DNA of 10,563 bases, taken from NCBI GenBank assembly GCA_002707085.1, contig PALY01000104.1, positions 32,090 through 42,652 on the forward strand, written 5' to 3'. Source of the stretch: Deltaproteobacteria bacterium. Lineage in GTDB: Bacteria; Myxococcota_A; UBA796. The notes beneath the pieces were generated by a model. It was not told the DNA's origin. It did not search any database and saw only the letters and a list, made by a program, of their open reading frames with translations. This document shows positions 1 through 7,708 of the stretch, one piece after another. The position numbers were made by a program, and so were the translations under genes. Every line of letters begins with the position of its first letter. The stretch's first letter is position 1.

Positions 1-1052
1 GTGTCCATTTCGTCCAAAGCCTGTTCTCCAGGCTCGAGTGAGTCGGAGATCCATGTCAGGAATGCGACCGGTGCTGCCGTGGGAATGAGCGACCATTCGC
101 TTGTAGACGGATCATCGAACTGTAAGAGGGCGCGGTAGACAAAAGGTTGGTGCGCATCGGCAATAAATAGATCGGCAATGGTCTGACCGAAGGCAAAACG
201 CCACGCTTGGGAGCCTTCTGGCAAGGTGAATCGACCCCGTTCGGCGCTAAGCTCCAAGTCCCACAAAACCACGCTGCTTTCATTCAGTAGTGGGTTCCAG
301 ACTGCAGCGACCAGAAGCGCTTCTCCCGGTACGCGTTCCATGGCGATAATGGTGCCACCAAGATCATGTTCGGTAATTCCATTGTCTGTATCCAACAGAA
401 TCCGGTCACCACGGGTGGCTTTACCTTTGATGGTAAACGCAAGTTCGTGGTTTTCGGTACGGAAATACTCGCCTGTTTGGGCGCGCTCGGGTTGTAGCCC
501 TGAAGCTGTTCCCGACACAGACCAATCGGTGCCATCGTATTCAATGATCCAGGATTCCGTCGTTGTGCGTCCGTTGGTCAAAGTGACCCCCGTCAACCGT
601 GCGGACTCTCCACTCTCATCTCGGTCTTCAAACAAGATGCCACTATGCGTGGTCTCGGTCAGTACAGGGTTCGGGTCCATGCCCGTGATGTAGGGCGCTT
701 CGACGAGTACATTGTTGGCGATGTCTGCTGCATACAGAGTGATGCTTTCATCGGTGGGCGCCCAAACGGCCAGTTGGCCGAGAATGCGTTCCGATCCTGT
801 GGCTACCCATCGGGGTCTCAAGAACGGTGCAGCCACTTGGTCGGAGAGCAGGGTGGCATGTTTTAGATCCACCGGAATGATGAGTCCATCTCTGCTGTTG
901 GCAACGAATCCGACGGGTTCTTCAAACGGACCCATTTCTCGGCTGTCCAAGACGGCTGCTGCTGCTGGGCCATCAAACGAACCATTTCGCACGTACGGGT
1001 CGTCACATGCAGCCAGCGTCAGCAGTGTGAGGATTATTTGTTGACGACCCAT
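1..1052 (-). CDS. Putative lipoprotein with propeller-like segment, 3' end cut by window
   Basis: An uninterrupted frame runs from an ATG at 1052 to the left edge, giving 350 complete codons with no stop. The protein begins MGRQQIILTLLTLAACDD, a short hydrophobic signal with lipobox L-A-A-C, so Cys16 is the likely lipidated residue of the mature protein. Asp17 follows the Cys; in enterobacteria Asp at this place favours inner-membrane retention, but I do not know that the rule holds here. Residues about 43-65 (PVGFVANSRDGLIIPVDL) look like one blade of a YVTN/LVIVD-type beta-propeller, and the rest is rich in short beta-strand patterns such as VVLWDLEL. I do not recognise the family. The start is supported by GAGG seven bases upstream and by the signal peptide. 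It overlaps the end of the upstream propeller lipoprotein gene by 19 bases, so the two are probably co-translated. The C-terminus lies outside the window. Confidence 0.85.
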   Translation of the reverse strand, partial: MGRQQIILTLLTLAACDDPYVRNGSFDGPAAAAVLDSREMGPFEEPVGFVANSRDGLIIPVDLKHATLLSDQVAAPFLRPRWVATGSERILGQLAVWAPTDESITLYAADIANNVLVEAPYITGMDPNPVLTETTHSGILFEDRDESGESARLTGVTLTNGRTTTESWIIEYDGTDWSVSGTASGLQPERAQTGEYFRTENHELAFTIKGKATRGDRILLDTDNGITEHDLGGTIIAMERVPGEALLVAAVWNPLLNESSVVLWDLELSAERGRFTLPEGSQAWRFAFGQTIADLFIADAHQPFVYRALLQFDDPSTSEWSLIPTAAPVAFLTWISDSLEPGEQALDEMD

Positions 1053-4000
1053 GACAGGACCTCAAGGTAGGTGGGGCTGGCTTCGTTCACATCCAGAATC
1101 CCGATGTTTGCGTGGCTGACGTTGTCGACAACATCACCGGTGTAGTTCGTGAAGACAATGGTTTGCTCGTCTGGAGCAAGGGCCATTGCATACGGGTTCT
1201 CACCTACATGGCGTGTTTCGTGAATGGCCGTTCCATACGGGCCGAGATTCAAGTCATACGTAGTGATGCTGTTTCGGTTGAAGTTGGTCACGAATAAGCG
1301 GCGCTGGTCGGGGTGTACCAACATTTGGCCAGGTCCCACTGAGCTGATGTTGTTTGTGCCTTCGTCTCGCTCGTTTCCACGAGGTGCAGCCAACCAGCCA
1401 GTGGCATTGTTGGTAATCATGACGGCGTAGGGGATGTCGTTTTGGTTTTCGACTTCTGTTCGCTTCTCGTCGAGTTCGCTCATGTCTACAGCGATGATGG
1501 ACTCGGGAGCATCACACAGTGCGTAAATAAAGTGGGAGTCGGGCTGTGGGTTTGGCACGATTTGGCGGAAGCCTGTAGCCAAGACTGATGTGTTGATGAA
1601 GATTACAGCTTCCACATCAAGGTAATTTAGGTCTTTGTATGTGGGTGTGGAGTCATCACGTACATCGATGGCGTAAATGATCGAGTTGAGTTTAGATACA
1701 GCGTAGAGGAGACCTCGATTTTCATCGAGACTAATTGCCGTCATACCGGTAGCCGTCGCGTTCAACCCATCGAATACGCCATCCAGTGGGATGGCTTCCA
1801 AATCATCGTTTCCACGTTGTGTATGAAAGACCAGAGCATCTCCGACACGCGGGCGATTCGGGGTTTTGTTTAGACGGTGTGGTACCGTTCCAAAGGCTCG
1901 ACCGACTCTGGATGTGTTGCCTGATTTACCGACATAGATGACATCGAATCCATCATCCGTTTGTGTCACAACGGGGCGTTCGACACCCGATCTGTGAAAC
2001 AGGCCGCCTGAAATGGTCAGGGAAGGGCGTTCTGCTTCGGTGGATTCGTGAATGGTGCGCTCAAACGTATTTTGGCCAGTAGGACGGAAGGCGTATCCGC
2101 CTCTCCAATTGTTTCCGTCGGAGCCGGAGTACCACAGGTGTTCTCCAGTATCATCGGCAAGAACCCATGCATCTTTGACACCCGAGTCATCCCAAGTCCC
2201 GGGTTCACCAATGGGGAACTGGTATCCACGCACAGCGTTTTCGCGGGTCCAAGAAGTACCATTGCTGCTTGTGGCCGACCCAATTCGCCACCGGCCTCCG
2301 TCGAATCCGGAATACCACATCCGCCAGTCGCCATTGTCCAGCGCTACGACGCTATTGGGTACCACTGAAATCGAGTCCCAGTTGTCTGAACTGGGCTTGA
2401 ATACCTGTCCGTCGGATGACCATGTGATTCCGTCTTCGCTGGTTGCGCTGCCTACAGACTGTCTGCCATTTCGGCTGCCTGCGTACAACATTCGCCAAGC
2501 ATCTCCGTCCTTGAAGACCACTGGGTGACTGACTCCGTCCTTCTCGAACCTTGAATCACCCCCTTCAAAGGTGGCGCCCCAGGTGGCTTCGAAGAAACCA
2601 TCCGAATCAATGTTGGCCATACCGATTCGAGATTTCCCGGAGCGACTTTCGATGCTCATCCAGGCGGTGCTTGTACCATCACCATTGGGGAGGACGCTGT
2701 CTACCTGTACACCACCCGAAGAGTGAGGTCCTGCAGCGCCAAGGTCCATCCACTGTCCTGCAAGAACCTCGGCAGTCCACCCTTGAGAGATCGCTCCAAA
2801 GGTGAGGCCTGGGTACAAGGGGGACAACAGCCCGCCCGTGTTTTCACCACGGACCTGAAAACCGTCCGTAGCGGATCCTTGAAGGGCCACTCCAGGAGGG
2901 TGAGACTCTTCGTGTACAACCGAACCTTCTTCAAAGTCGATGTTTCCGTATAGGGCTTCCCAATGGACACCATCTCGGCTTTCAGCACCAGCGATTCTCC
3001 AGGATTCACCATCCCATTCGCTATACCAAAGATGCCAAATGCCCACGGATTGATGCAGCACTGGAGCCGCGGCACCTTGTGCTGCTGTGTACATGGGGGT
3101 TGCGTCTGCTACCCAAGTCTCCAGATCTTCGCTGACGGCATGACCGATTGACCATGTGTCGCCATCCCATGCGCTGTACACCATGTGCCAGCTCAAGGTT
3201 TCTGCGTCAAAGATCACGTGAGGGTCAGCGATATGTTCCCCTTCGTGAGGATGCGTGGGTTCCAAGAGTGGGGTTTGATCAAGGTCCCACATGATGCCGT
3301 CAAGTGAGTAGGCTGCTCCGATGGACGATGGGCCGTCGGAACCCATGTCTTCTGTTTGGCCATCAAAGAACATCCACAACTGTTCGGTATCGGACGTGAT
3401 GTTGGGACCACCCAAGTGGGCGTTCCAAGTTTCGGGTTCACCCTCTAGGACTGGGCTGGAATAAACCTGCCAATCTGCCAGATGTTCCCCTGCGACAGCC
3501 TGGTAGATGGCACCTTCGTTGACGAAGTATATTTGTCCGGATGTGCCTTCGGTATGGCTCGGATCCGTGATTTCATCGATGACCGACGATGCCCTCTCTA
3601 CACTCAACTCTGTGCCCAAGGGGCTTTCCGTGTAGATGGTGTGTCCATCCGAATCCGTTGCTAAGTGTGTTGTAAAGCGGGTGAGTCCGTCCAGTGTAGG
3701 TAGCCACAACCTCCACGTCCCTTCGACCCAGGTCATGGTCCATGTGTCGTTGGGGAGAAGGCTTTCGTCCATGATCTTGAAGTCGATCAGTCTGGCCTGC
3801 CCATTCATTCCACTGTTGTCTTGATAGACGGCGGCAGTGACGACTGATTCGGGCCATGGCTGGATGACCTTGATTTCTTCCTCTTGCATGTCGAGGACGG
3901 AAATCTTGTGTGAAGTCCGGTTCGCGACGAATGCATATCCTTCGTCGCTATAGATTTCGATATCGATTGGATCGCTCATGACCTCTACAGAGTCACCACC

Positions 4001-4471
4001 ATCCGTTCCACGATTCGACGCCGTTAGATCGCTGGGGTCCGTTAGGTCGATCAACATCACTTGATCGTCGTATACCCGTGTCCGCCCATCTTCCGATGCG
4101 CGAATGGCCATCATTCCCAGGTCATCTTTTATGTTGAGGCCCGTCGCGAAATTGGGCAGAGGGTATGCGTCTACATCGATCGTATCAATCTCGTTGCTCT
4201 CGTCGCCAAGGTCGATGGACGACCAAGGGATCGAAAGCAAGCTTCCTCCTGTAAACACCCGGAACGGATTGGCGTTGGTCACCATCAGTGCGAAATCGTC
4301 GCCCGTTTCTACGAATTGAACATCGTTGGGTCCTGAAATGCAGGAGCCAATACCGATTTGTCCATACTCGTATGTACCCTCTGGGTAGTCCGCACACGCA
4401 CCGACATCTGGCAGTTCCGAAACTCGGACACACCCGATGGAGATCAAAAAAGGCAATAAAACGATGCGCAT
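1034..4471 (-). CDS. Large multi-propeller lipoprotein (glycosidase-type blades plus YVTN-type blades)
   Basis: Predicted 1145-residue exported lipoprotein. The start at 4471 is chosen because MRIVLLPFLISIGC is a compact lipoprotein signal with Cys14 as the lipidated residue. An in-frame GTG at 4534 would add 21 non-hydrophobic residues but lies two bases after the previous stop, so it cannot be excluded. Layout: residues about 45-200 have propeller-like strands (EGYAFVANRTSHKISVLDM near 177-195); 355-860 hold at least eight copies of a blade motif of the form WYSxxDGxxWRIGxAxSxDGxxW, typical of the GH43/GH32/GH130-type five-bladed fold; about 875-1145 resemble YVTN propellers (LFVTNFNRNSITTYDL at 1059-1074, PYAMALAPDEQTIVFTNYTG at 1093-1112). 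I cannot identify a catalytic acid/base set, so binding is as likely as hydrolysis. It follows the small lipoprotein gene and overlaps the next lipoprotein gene by 19 bases. The fold assignment rests on motif recognition only; the cellular role is unknown. Confidence 0.85.
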   Translation of the reverse strand: MRIVLLPFLISIGCVRVSELPDVGACADYPEGTYEYGQIGIGSCISGPNDVQFVETGDDFALMVTNANPFRVFTGGSLLSIPWSSIDLGDESNEIDTIDVDAYPLPNFATGLNIKDDLGMMAIRASEDGRTRVYDDQVMLIDLTDPSDLTASNRGTDGGDSVEVMSDPIDIEIYSDEGYAFVANRTSHKISVLDMQEEEIKVIQPWPESVVTAAVYQDNSGMNGQARLIDFKIMDESLLPNDTWTMTWVEGTWRLWLPTLDGLTRFTTHLATDSDGHTIYTESPLGTELSVERASSVIDEITDPSHTEGTSGQIYFVNEGAIYQAVAGEHLADWQVYSSPVLEGEPETWNAHLGGPNITSDTEQLWMFFDGQTEDMGSDGPSSIGAAYSLDGIMWDLDQTPLLEPTHPHEGEHIADPHVIFDAETLSWHMVYSAWDGDTWSIGHAVSEDLETWVADATPMYTAAQGAAAPVLHQSVGIWHLWYSEWDGESWRIAGAESRDGVHWEALYGNIDFEEGSVVHEESHPPGVALQGSATDGFQVRGENTGGLLSPLYPGLTFGAISQGWTAEVLAGQWMDLGAAGPHSSGGVQVDSVLPNGDGTSTAWMSIESRSGKSRIGMANIDSDGFFEATWGATFEGGDSRFEKDGVSHPVVFKDGDAWRMLYAGSRNGRQSVGSATSEDGITWSSDGQVFKPSSDNWDSISVVPNSVVALDNGDWRMWYSGFDGGRWRIGSATSSNGTSWTRENAVRGYQFPIGEPGTWDDSGVKDAWVLADDTGEHLWYSGSDGNNWRGGYAFRPTGQNTFERTIHESTEAERPSLTISGGLFHRSGVERPVVTQTDDGFDVIYVGKSGNTSRVGRAFGTVPHRLNKTPNRPRVGDALVFHTQRGNDDLEAIPLDGVFDGLNATATGMTAISLDENRGLLYAVSKLNSIIYAIDVRDDSTPTYKDLNYLDVEAVIFINTSVLATGFRQIVPNPQPDSHFIYALCDAPESIIAVDMSELDEKRTEVENQNDIPYAVMITNNATGWLAAPRGNERDEGTNNISSVGPGQMLVHPDQRRLFVTNFNRNSITTYDLNLGPYGTAIHETRHVGENPYAMALAPDEQTIVFTNYTGDVVDNVSHANIGILDVNEASPTYLEVLSWVVNK
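1060..1063 (-). promoter_or_regulatory. Shine-Dalgarno site GAGG for the left-edge lipoprotein
   Basis: GAGG on the minus strand ends seven bases before the ATG at 1052. It lies inside the last codons of the upstream gene, which fits translation of a downstream cistron by reinitiation or independent ribosome loading. It supports the start chosen for the left-edge gene. Confidence 0.55.
1892..3409 (-). repeat. Tandem blade motifs in the large propeller lipoprotein
   Basis: Within residues 355-860 a motif recurs at residues 355-395, 416-453, 469-504, 601-627, 649-684, 706-741, 768-795 and 832-860. Core versions are MVYSAWDGDTWSIGHAVSED, LWYSEWDGESWRIAGAESRD, MLYAGSRNGRQSVGSATSED and MWYSGFDGGRWRIGSATSSN. 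Spacing is mostly 50-65 residues, apart from a break of about 97 residues between the third and fourth copies that could hold a divergent pair of blades or an inserted domain. The copies are diverged at the DNA level, so this is an old protein-fold repeat and not a recent tandem duplication. Eight visible copies exceed one five-bladed propeller, suggesting two such domains. Confidence 0.7.
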
Positions 4472-4536
4472 GGCCGGTGGATGTAGCCCGCCAAGGTACC
4501 GACGGCCACACTCAGAATCATGGTCTTTGGACACGG

Positions 4537-4983
4537 CTATGGTCGTTCTCCCAGACCATAAAATCCGACAGTGACTTCTCCGGAAACTCCAGTTCCGCTG
4601 GTGTAGAATTTTAGCTCCACTTTTTGGATGGGTTTCGCAATGTCCCGGCAGATCACTTTGGCTTGGCCGCTTTGGTTGGGGCCAATGGTCGCAATGAGGT
4701 CTGCAGGATTGGTACCAGGTGCTTGCTTACAGTTCAAGAAAGGAAGATCATCCACACTGACTCGGGCCCTTGAAAGGTCAACCCGGATGGGTCGTTCCCC
4801 CAGGTTCTTGGCATTGAGGGTCGTCATCAAGCTGTATGTGCCACCTGATTCTACGATGAGAACACCAGAGGGTTCGGTGGCCAGTGAACCAGAGGATTGT
4901 GGGCCTGCCATCAAGTTTTGCAGAGGAACTGGACCCTTGGGTACGCACCCAAGCGCCAGAAGAGGAAATAAGAACCAACGCAT
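4537..4983 (-). CDS. Small putative lipoprotein coupled to pyruvate phosphate dikinase
   Basis: A 148-residue predicted lipoprotein. MRWFLFPLLALGC is a short signal with lipobox L-A-L-G-C, so Cys13 is the expected lipid attachment site. An upstream in-frame start at 5049 would place 22 non-hydrophobic residues before it and run well into the dikinase gene, so 4983 is preferred. The mature part (about residues 35-148) alternates strands and turns, with patterns such as TLNAKNLGERPIRVDL and KVELKFYTSGTGVSGEVTVG, suggesting a small beta-sandwich. Cys85 and Cys112 could form a disulfide. I do not recognise a family. The ATG overlaps the dikinase stop as TAATG, and only a weak AGG lies upstream, so translation probably depends on ribosomes finishing the dikinase. 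The next lipoprotein begins 2 or 65 bases downstream. Function is unknown; a periplasm-facing or outer-membrane accessory for the large propeller protein is a guess from position. Confidence 0.8.
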   Translation of the reverse strand: MRWFLFPLLALGCVPKGPVPLQNLMAGPQSSGSLATEPSGVLIVESGGTYSLMTTLNAKNLGERPIRVDLSRARVSVDDLPFLNCKQAPGTNPADLIATIGPNQSGQAKVICRDIAKPIQKVELKFYTSGTGVSGEVTVGFYGLGERP

Positions 4984-4985
4984 TA
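4981..4985 (-). other. TAATG stop/start overlap between ppdK and small lipoprotein gene
   Basis: On the minus strand the dikinase TAA (4985-4983) and the lipoprotein ATG (4983-4981) share one base. Such overlaps are a common arrangement for translational coupling by reinitiation. It links expression of a cytosolic metabolic enzyme to that of an exported lipoprotein. Confidence 0.8.
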
Positions 4986-7628
4986 GAGAAGACCTAAACT
5001 TGCATGTGCTGCTGCCAGGCGGGCAACGGGAACACGGAATGGAGAGCAACTGACATAATCGAGTCCAACCCGGTGGAAGAAACCGACGCCGGTGGGGTCA
5101 CCACCGTGTTCACCACAAACACCCACCTTCAGTCTGGCATTGCTGTGTCGGCCTCTTTCTGTACCCATTTGTACAAGTTGTCCCACGCCCTCGATATCGA
5201 ATTTGGACAGTGGTGAGTCGACCAGAATCCCGGCACCCAGGTAGGGGGTCAAGAATTTCCCCATGTCATCACGAGAAAAACCAAAGGTCATTTGGGTTAG
5301 ATCGTTGGTTCCGAAACTGAAGAAGTCAGCATGCTTCGCTATCTCTTTCGCCAGCAGTGCAGCTCTTGGAAGTTCGATCATGGTGCCGACGCGGTAGTCG
5401 ATGTTCGTGCCTTGTTCTGCCATGACATCTTCAGCGACCTTGACCACGTATTCGCGACAGATCTTCAATTCGCCATCGGTGGCCACCAGTGGAATCATGA
5501 CCTCTGGAATCACTGTGACACCTTCGCGCGTCAGGTGGCAGGCTGCTTCGAACATCGCTCGAACTTGGGTCTGATAAATCTCAGGCGCTGTCACTCCAAT
5601 ACGGCAACCGCGGTGGCCCATCATGGGGTTCATTTCATGAAGTTCTTTGAGCCGTTCGTTGAGGACATCTGTGCGAACACCGAGATCTTGAGCGACGCTG
5701 TTGATGTCTTCGGCACGATCGGGAAGGAACTCGTGAAGCGGCGGATCCAGTAGACGAATGGTGACGGGTAGTCCGTCCATCGAGGTAAAGATGTCCTTAA
5801 ACTCTTCGCGCTGAATGGGCAGGATGTCATTGAGCGCACGGATACGGGTACGATCATCTTTGGCCAAGATCATCTGGCGCATGGCGCGGAGAGCGTGGGG
5901 TTGGAAAAACATGTGTTCGGTTCTGCACAGACCGATGCCGACCGCTCCAAGATTTCTTGCGCGTGCTGCATCCGGTCCATTGTCGGCATTTGCTCGAACC
6001 TCGAGGCGCGCCTTCTCGTCGGCCCACTGAAGGAGTTCAGCCATGGCGCCAGAGTCCGTGGGTGGGGCGAGGGTTGGCACCTTGCCTTCCATGACTTCAC
6101 CCGTGCCGCCGTCAATGGTGATGTAATCGCCACGACGGACCACGGTGTCGCCAGCGTAAAACAATGCGCGTGCATAATCGACGGCAATTTCTGAACAGCC
6201 GACCACACATGGCCGCCCCATTCCACGGGCAACCACTGCTGCATGGGATGTCTGCCCACCCCTGGAAGTGAGAATTCCGTTGGCTACAGTCATCCCTTGG
6301 ATGTCTTCAGGGCTGGTCTCCATGCGAACCAGAATCACATCTTCACCGCGTTCGGTGAGTTCCTGGGCTTCGTCTGAGTGAAAGACCACTTGACCGGTTG
6401 CTGCTCCGGGAGAGGCGTCCAGGCCGCGAGCGATGACTTTTTTGTTGGCATCAGGATCGAGCATGGGGCGCAGAACCATCTCCAAGCTGGACGGCTCGAT
6501 GCGAGCGAGGGCTTCATCCGAGGAGATCAGCCCTTCGTGGACCATGTCGACAGCGATTTGGACTGCGGCAGCCGGGGTCCGCTTTCCTGTGCGGGTCTGC
6601 AATAAATACAGTTGTCCAGCTTCAACCGTGAACTCGATGTCTTGCATGTCTCGGAAATGTTTTTCCAGAATCTCTTGTGTTTTGTCCAGTTCGGAAAACA
6701 GCTCCGGCATTGCACTGCTGAGCGGCTCGCCTTCGCCACCCTTTTGGTCTCCGGTCAGGGGCTGTGGCGTGTGTGTGCCAGCGACCACATCTTCACCTTG
6801 CGCATTGGGAAGCCATTCGCCGAAAAAGAGCTTTTGACCATCTTTCGGATCTCTGGTGAAACACACACCGGTTGCCGATGTGTCTCCCATGTTGCCGAAG
6901 ACCATGGTTTGGATGTTGACGGCGGTTCCGGTGTCGTCGGGAATACCCTGAGATTTCCGGTAGTACCGAGCTCTTGGAGTATTGAAACTGCGGAAGACGG
7001 CGTTGATGGCCAACCTGAGTTGATCTTCTGGATGGTCTGGGAAGGTTCCATGTGATTCTTCGATCACTGCCTTGAGTTGCTGAATCAGTCCCTTCAGTTC
7101 ATCGACGCTCAGTTCAGACTCTTCTCGGCCTTGGCGCACCTGGTCAACGACGCGAGCGAAACGGGTGTAGTGAACCCCAAGTACGACATCTCCAAACATG
7201 GCGATGAAGCGACGATATGAATCGTAGGCAAATCGAGGATTGTTGCTGCGCTTGGCCAACCCTTGGACAGTTAAATCATTCAAACCCAAGTTGAGTACTG
7301 TATCCATCATTCCTGGCATGGATACAGGCGCTCCAGAGCGTACCGAAACCAGCAATGGGTTGTCTGCATCCCCAAATGTTTTTCCAGTCAAGGATTCCAC
7401 TTGCTTCAGTCCAGACAGGATTTCGTCCCACAAGGATTCGGGCCATGCTTCGTTTTGACTAAAGAAATGGTTGCATGCAGCAGTCGAGACGGTCAGTCCA
7501 GGAGGAACCGGAAGTCCTAAATTGCACATCTCGGCAAGGCCTGCGCCTTTGCCTCCGAGTACTGACTTCATGGAGACATCGCCTTCAGCTTTGCCGTCAC
7601 CGAATTGATAAACGTACTTTTCGGACAT
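4983..7628 (-). CDS. ppdK: Pyruvate, phosphate dikinase
   Basis: Catalyses ATP + phosphate + pyruvate to AMP + PPi + PEP, reversibly, in the cytosol. The 881 residues match the usual bacterial length of about 870-890. The N-terminal ATP-grasp domain (about 1-345) has GGKGAGLAEM at 25-34 and SVRSGAPVSMPGMMDT at 95-110. The swivelling domain carries GGQTSHAAVVARG with catalytic His462 and the neighbouring Thr460 that regulatory kinases modify in some homologues. The C-terminal PEP/pyruvate barrel (about 525-875) has GLCRTEHMF near 566-574, RLLDPPLHEFLP from 625, GTNDLTQMTFGFSRDD at 773-788 and GVCGEHGG with catalytic Cys838. All key residues seem intact. An in-frame GTG at 7643 exists, but the ATG at 7628 has GGGGAG seven bases upstream and gives the normal N-terminus. 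The length and both end motifs separate it from PEP synthase and PTS enzyme I. It follows glycyl-tRNA synthetase by 80 bases and is coupled to the downstream lipoprotein. No PPDK regulatory protein gene is in the window. Confidence 0.98.
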   Translation of the reverse strand: MSEKYVYQFGDGKAEGDVSMKSVLGGKGAGLAEMCNLGLPVPPGLTVSTAACNHFFSQNEAWPESLWDEILSGLKQVESLTGKTFGDADNPLLVSVRSGAPVSMPGMMDTVLNLGLNDLTVQGLAKRSNNPRFAYDSYRRFIAMFGDVVLGVHYTRFARVVDQVRQGREESELSVDELKGLIQQLKAVIEESHGTFPDHPEDQLRLAINAVFRSFNTPRARYYRKSQGIPDDTGTAVNIQTMVFGNMGDTSATGVCFTRDPKDGQKLFFGEWLPNAQGEDVVAGTHTPQPLTGDQKGGEGEPLSSAMPELFSELDKTQEILEKHFRDMQDIEFTVEAGQLYLLQTRTGKRTPAAAVQIAVDMVHEGLISSDEALARIEPSSLEMVLRPMLDPDANKKVIARGLDASPGAATGQVVFHSDEAQELTERGEDVILVRMETSPEDIQGMTVANGILTSRGGQTSHAAVVARGMGRPCVVGCSEIAVDYARALFYAGDTVVRRGDYITIDGGTGEVMEGKVPTLAPPTDSGAMAELLQWADEKARLEVRANADNGPDAARARNLGAVGIGLCRTEHMFFQPHALRAMRQMILAKDDRTRIRALNDILPIQREEFKDIFTSMDGLPVTIRLLDPPLHEFLPDRAEDINSVAQDLGVRTDVLNERLKELHEMNPMMGHRGCRIGVTAPEIYQTQVRAMFEAACHLTREGVTVIPEVMIPLVATDGELKICREYVVKVAEDVMAEQGTNIDYRVGTMIELPRAALLAKEIAKHADFFSFGTNDLTQMTFGFSRDDMGKFLTPYLGAGILVDSPLSKFDIEGVGQLVQMGTERGRHSNARLKVGVCGEHGGDPTGVGFFHRVGLDYVSCSPFRVPVARLAAAHASLGLL

Positions 7629-7635
7629 GATCACG

Positions 7636-7641
7636 CTCCCC
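7636..7641 (-). promoter_or_regulatory. Shine-Dalgarno site GGGGAG for ppdK
   Basis: GGGGAG on the minus strand lies seven bases before the ATG at 7628 and would fall inside the coding region if the upstream GTG at 7643 were used. This decides in favour of the 881-residue protein. It lies close to a small inverted repeat at 7643-7657. Confidence 0.75.
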
Positions 7642-7642
7642 A

Positions 7643-7657
7643 CACCCCATCAGGGTG
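7643..7657 (-). promoter_or_regulatory. Small GC-rich inverted repeat in the ppdK leader
   Basis: The sequence caccccatcagggtg reads as a perfect 5-base-pair stem (caccc/gggtg) with a five-base loop, ending one base before the ppdK ribosome site. It lacks a following T-run, so it is not an intrinsic terminator. It could modulate ribosome access, but a 5-base stem also arises readily by chance. Confidence 0.25.
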
Positions 7658-7708
7658 CCGGCCCAGTAACCGTGGTCTAGATGAAAATCATCCCCAAAAC
7701 AGTGTTTC

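Noticed and set aside
226..693. Plus-strand open frame of about 155 codons
   Set aside because: The minus strand here is one continuous frame with a lipoprotein signal and ribosome site (1052 to 1). The plus-strand translation is low-complexity Ser/Arg/Pro-rich, as expected of an antisense shadow.
1..1052. Pseudogene, suggested by several short broken frames on the minus strand
   Set aside because: Reading every codon from 1052 to 3 in one frame gives no stop; the short frames are in other phases.
4983..7628. PEP synthase or PTS enzyme I in place of pyruvate phosphate dikinase
   Set aside because: The 881-residue length, the N-terminal GGKGAGLAEM and SVRSGAPVSMPGMMDT motifs and the C-terminal GVCGEHGG fit the dikinase; enzyme I lacks the ATP-grasp domain and PEP synthase has different signatures.
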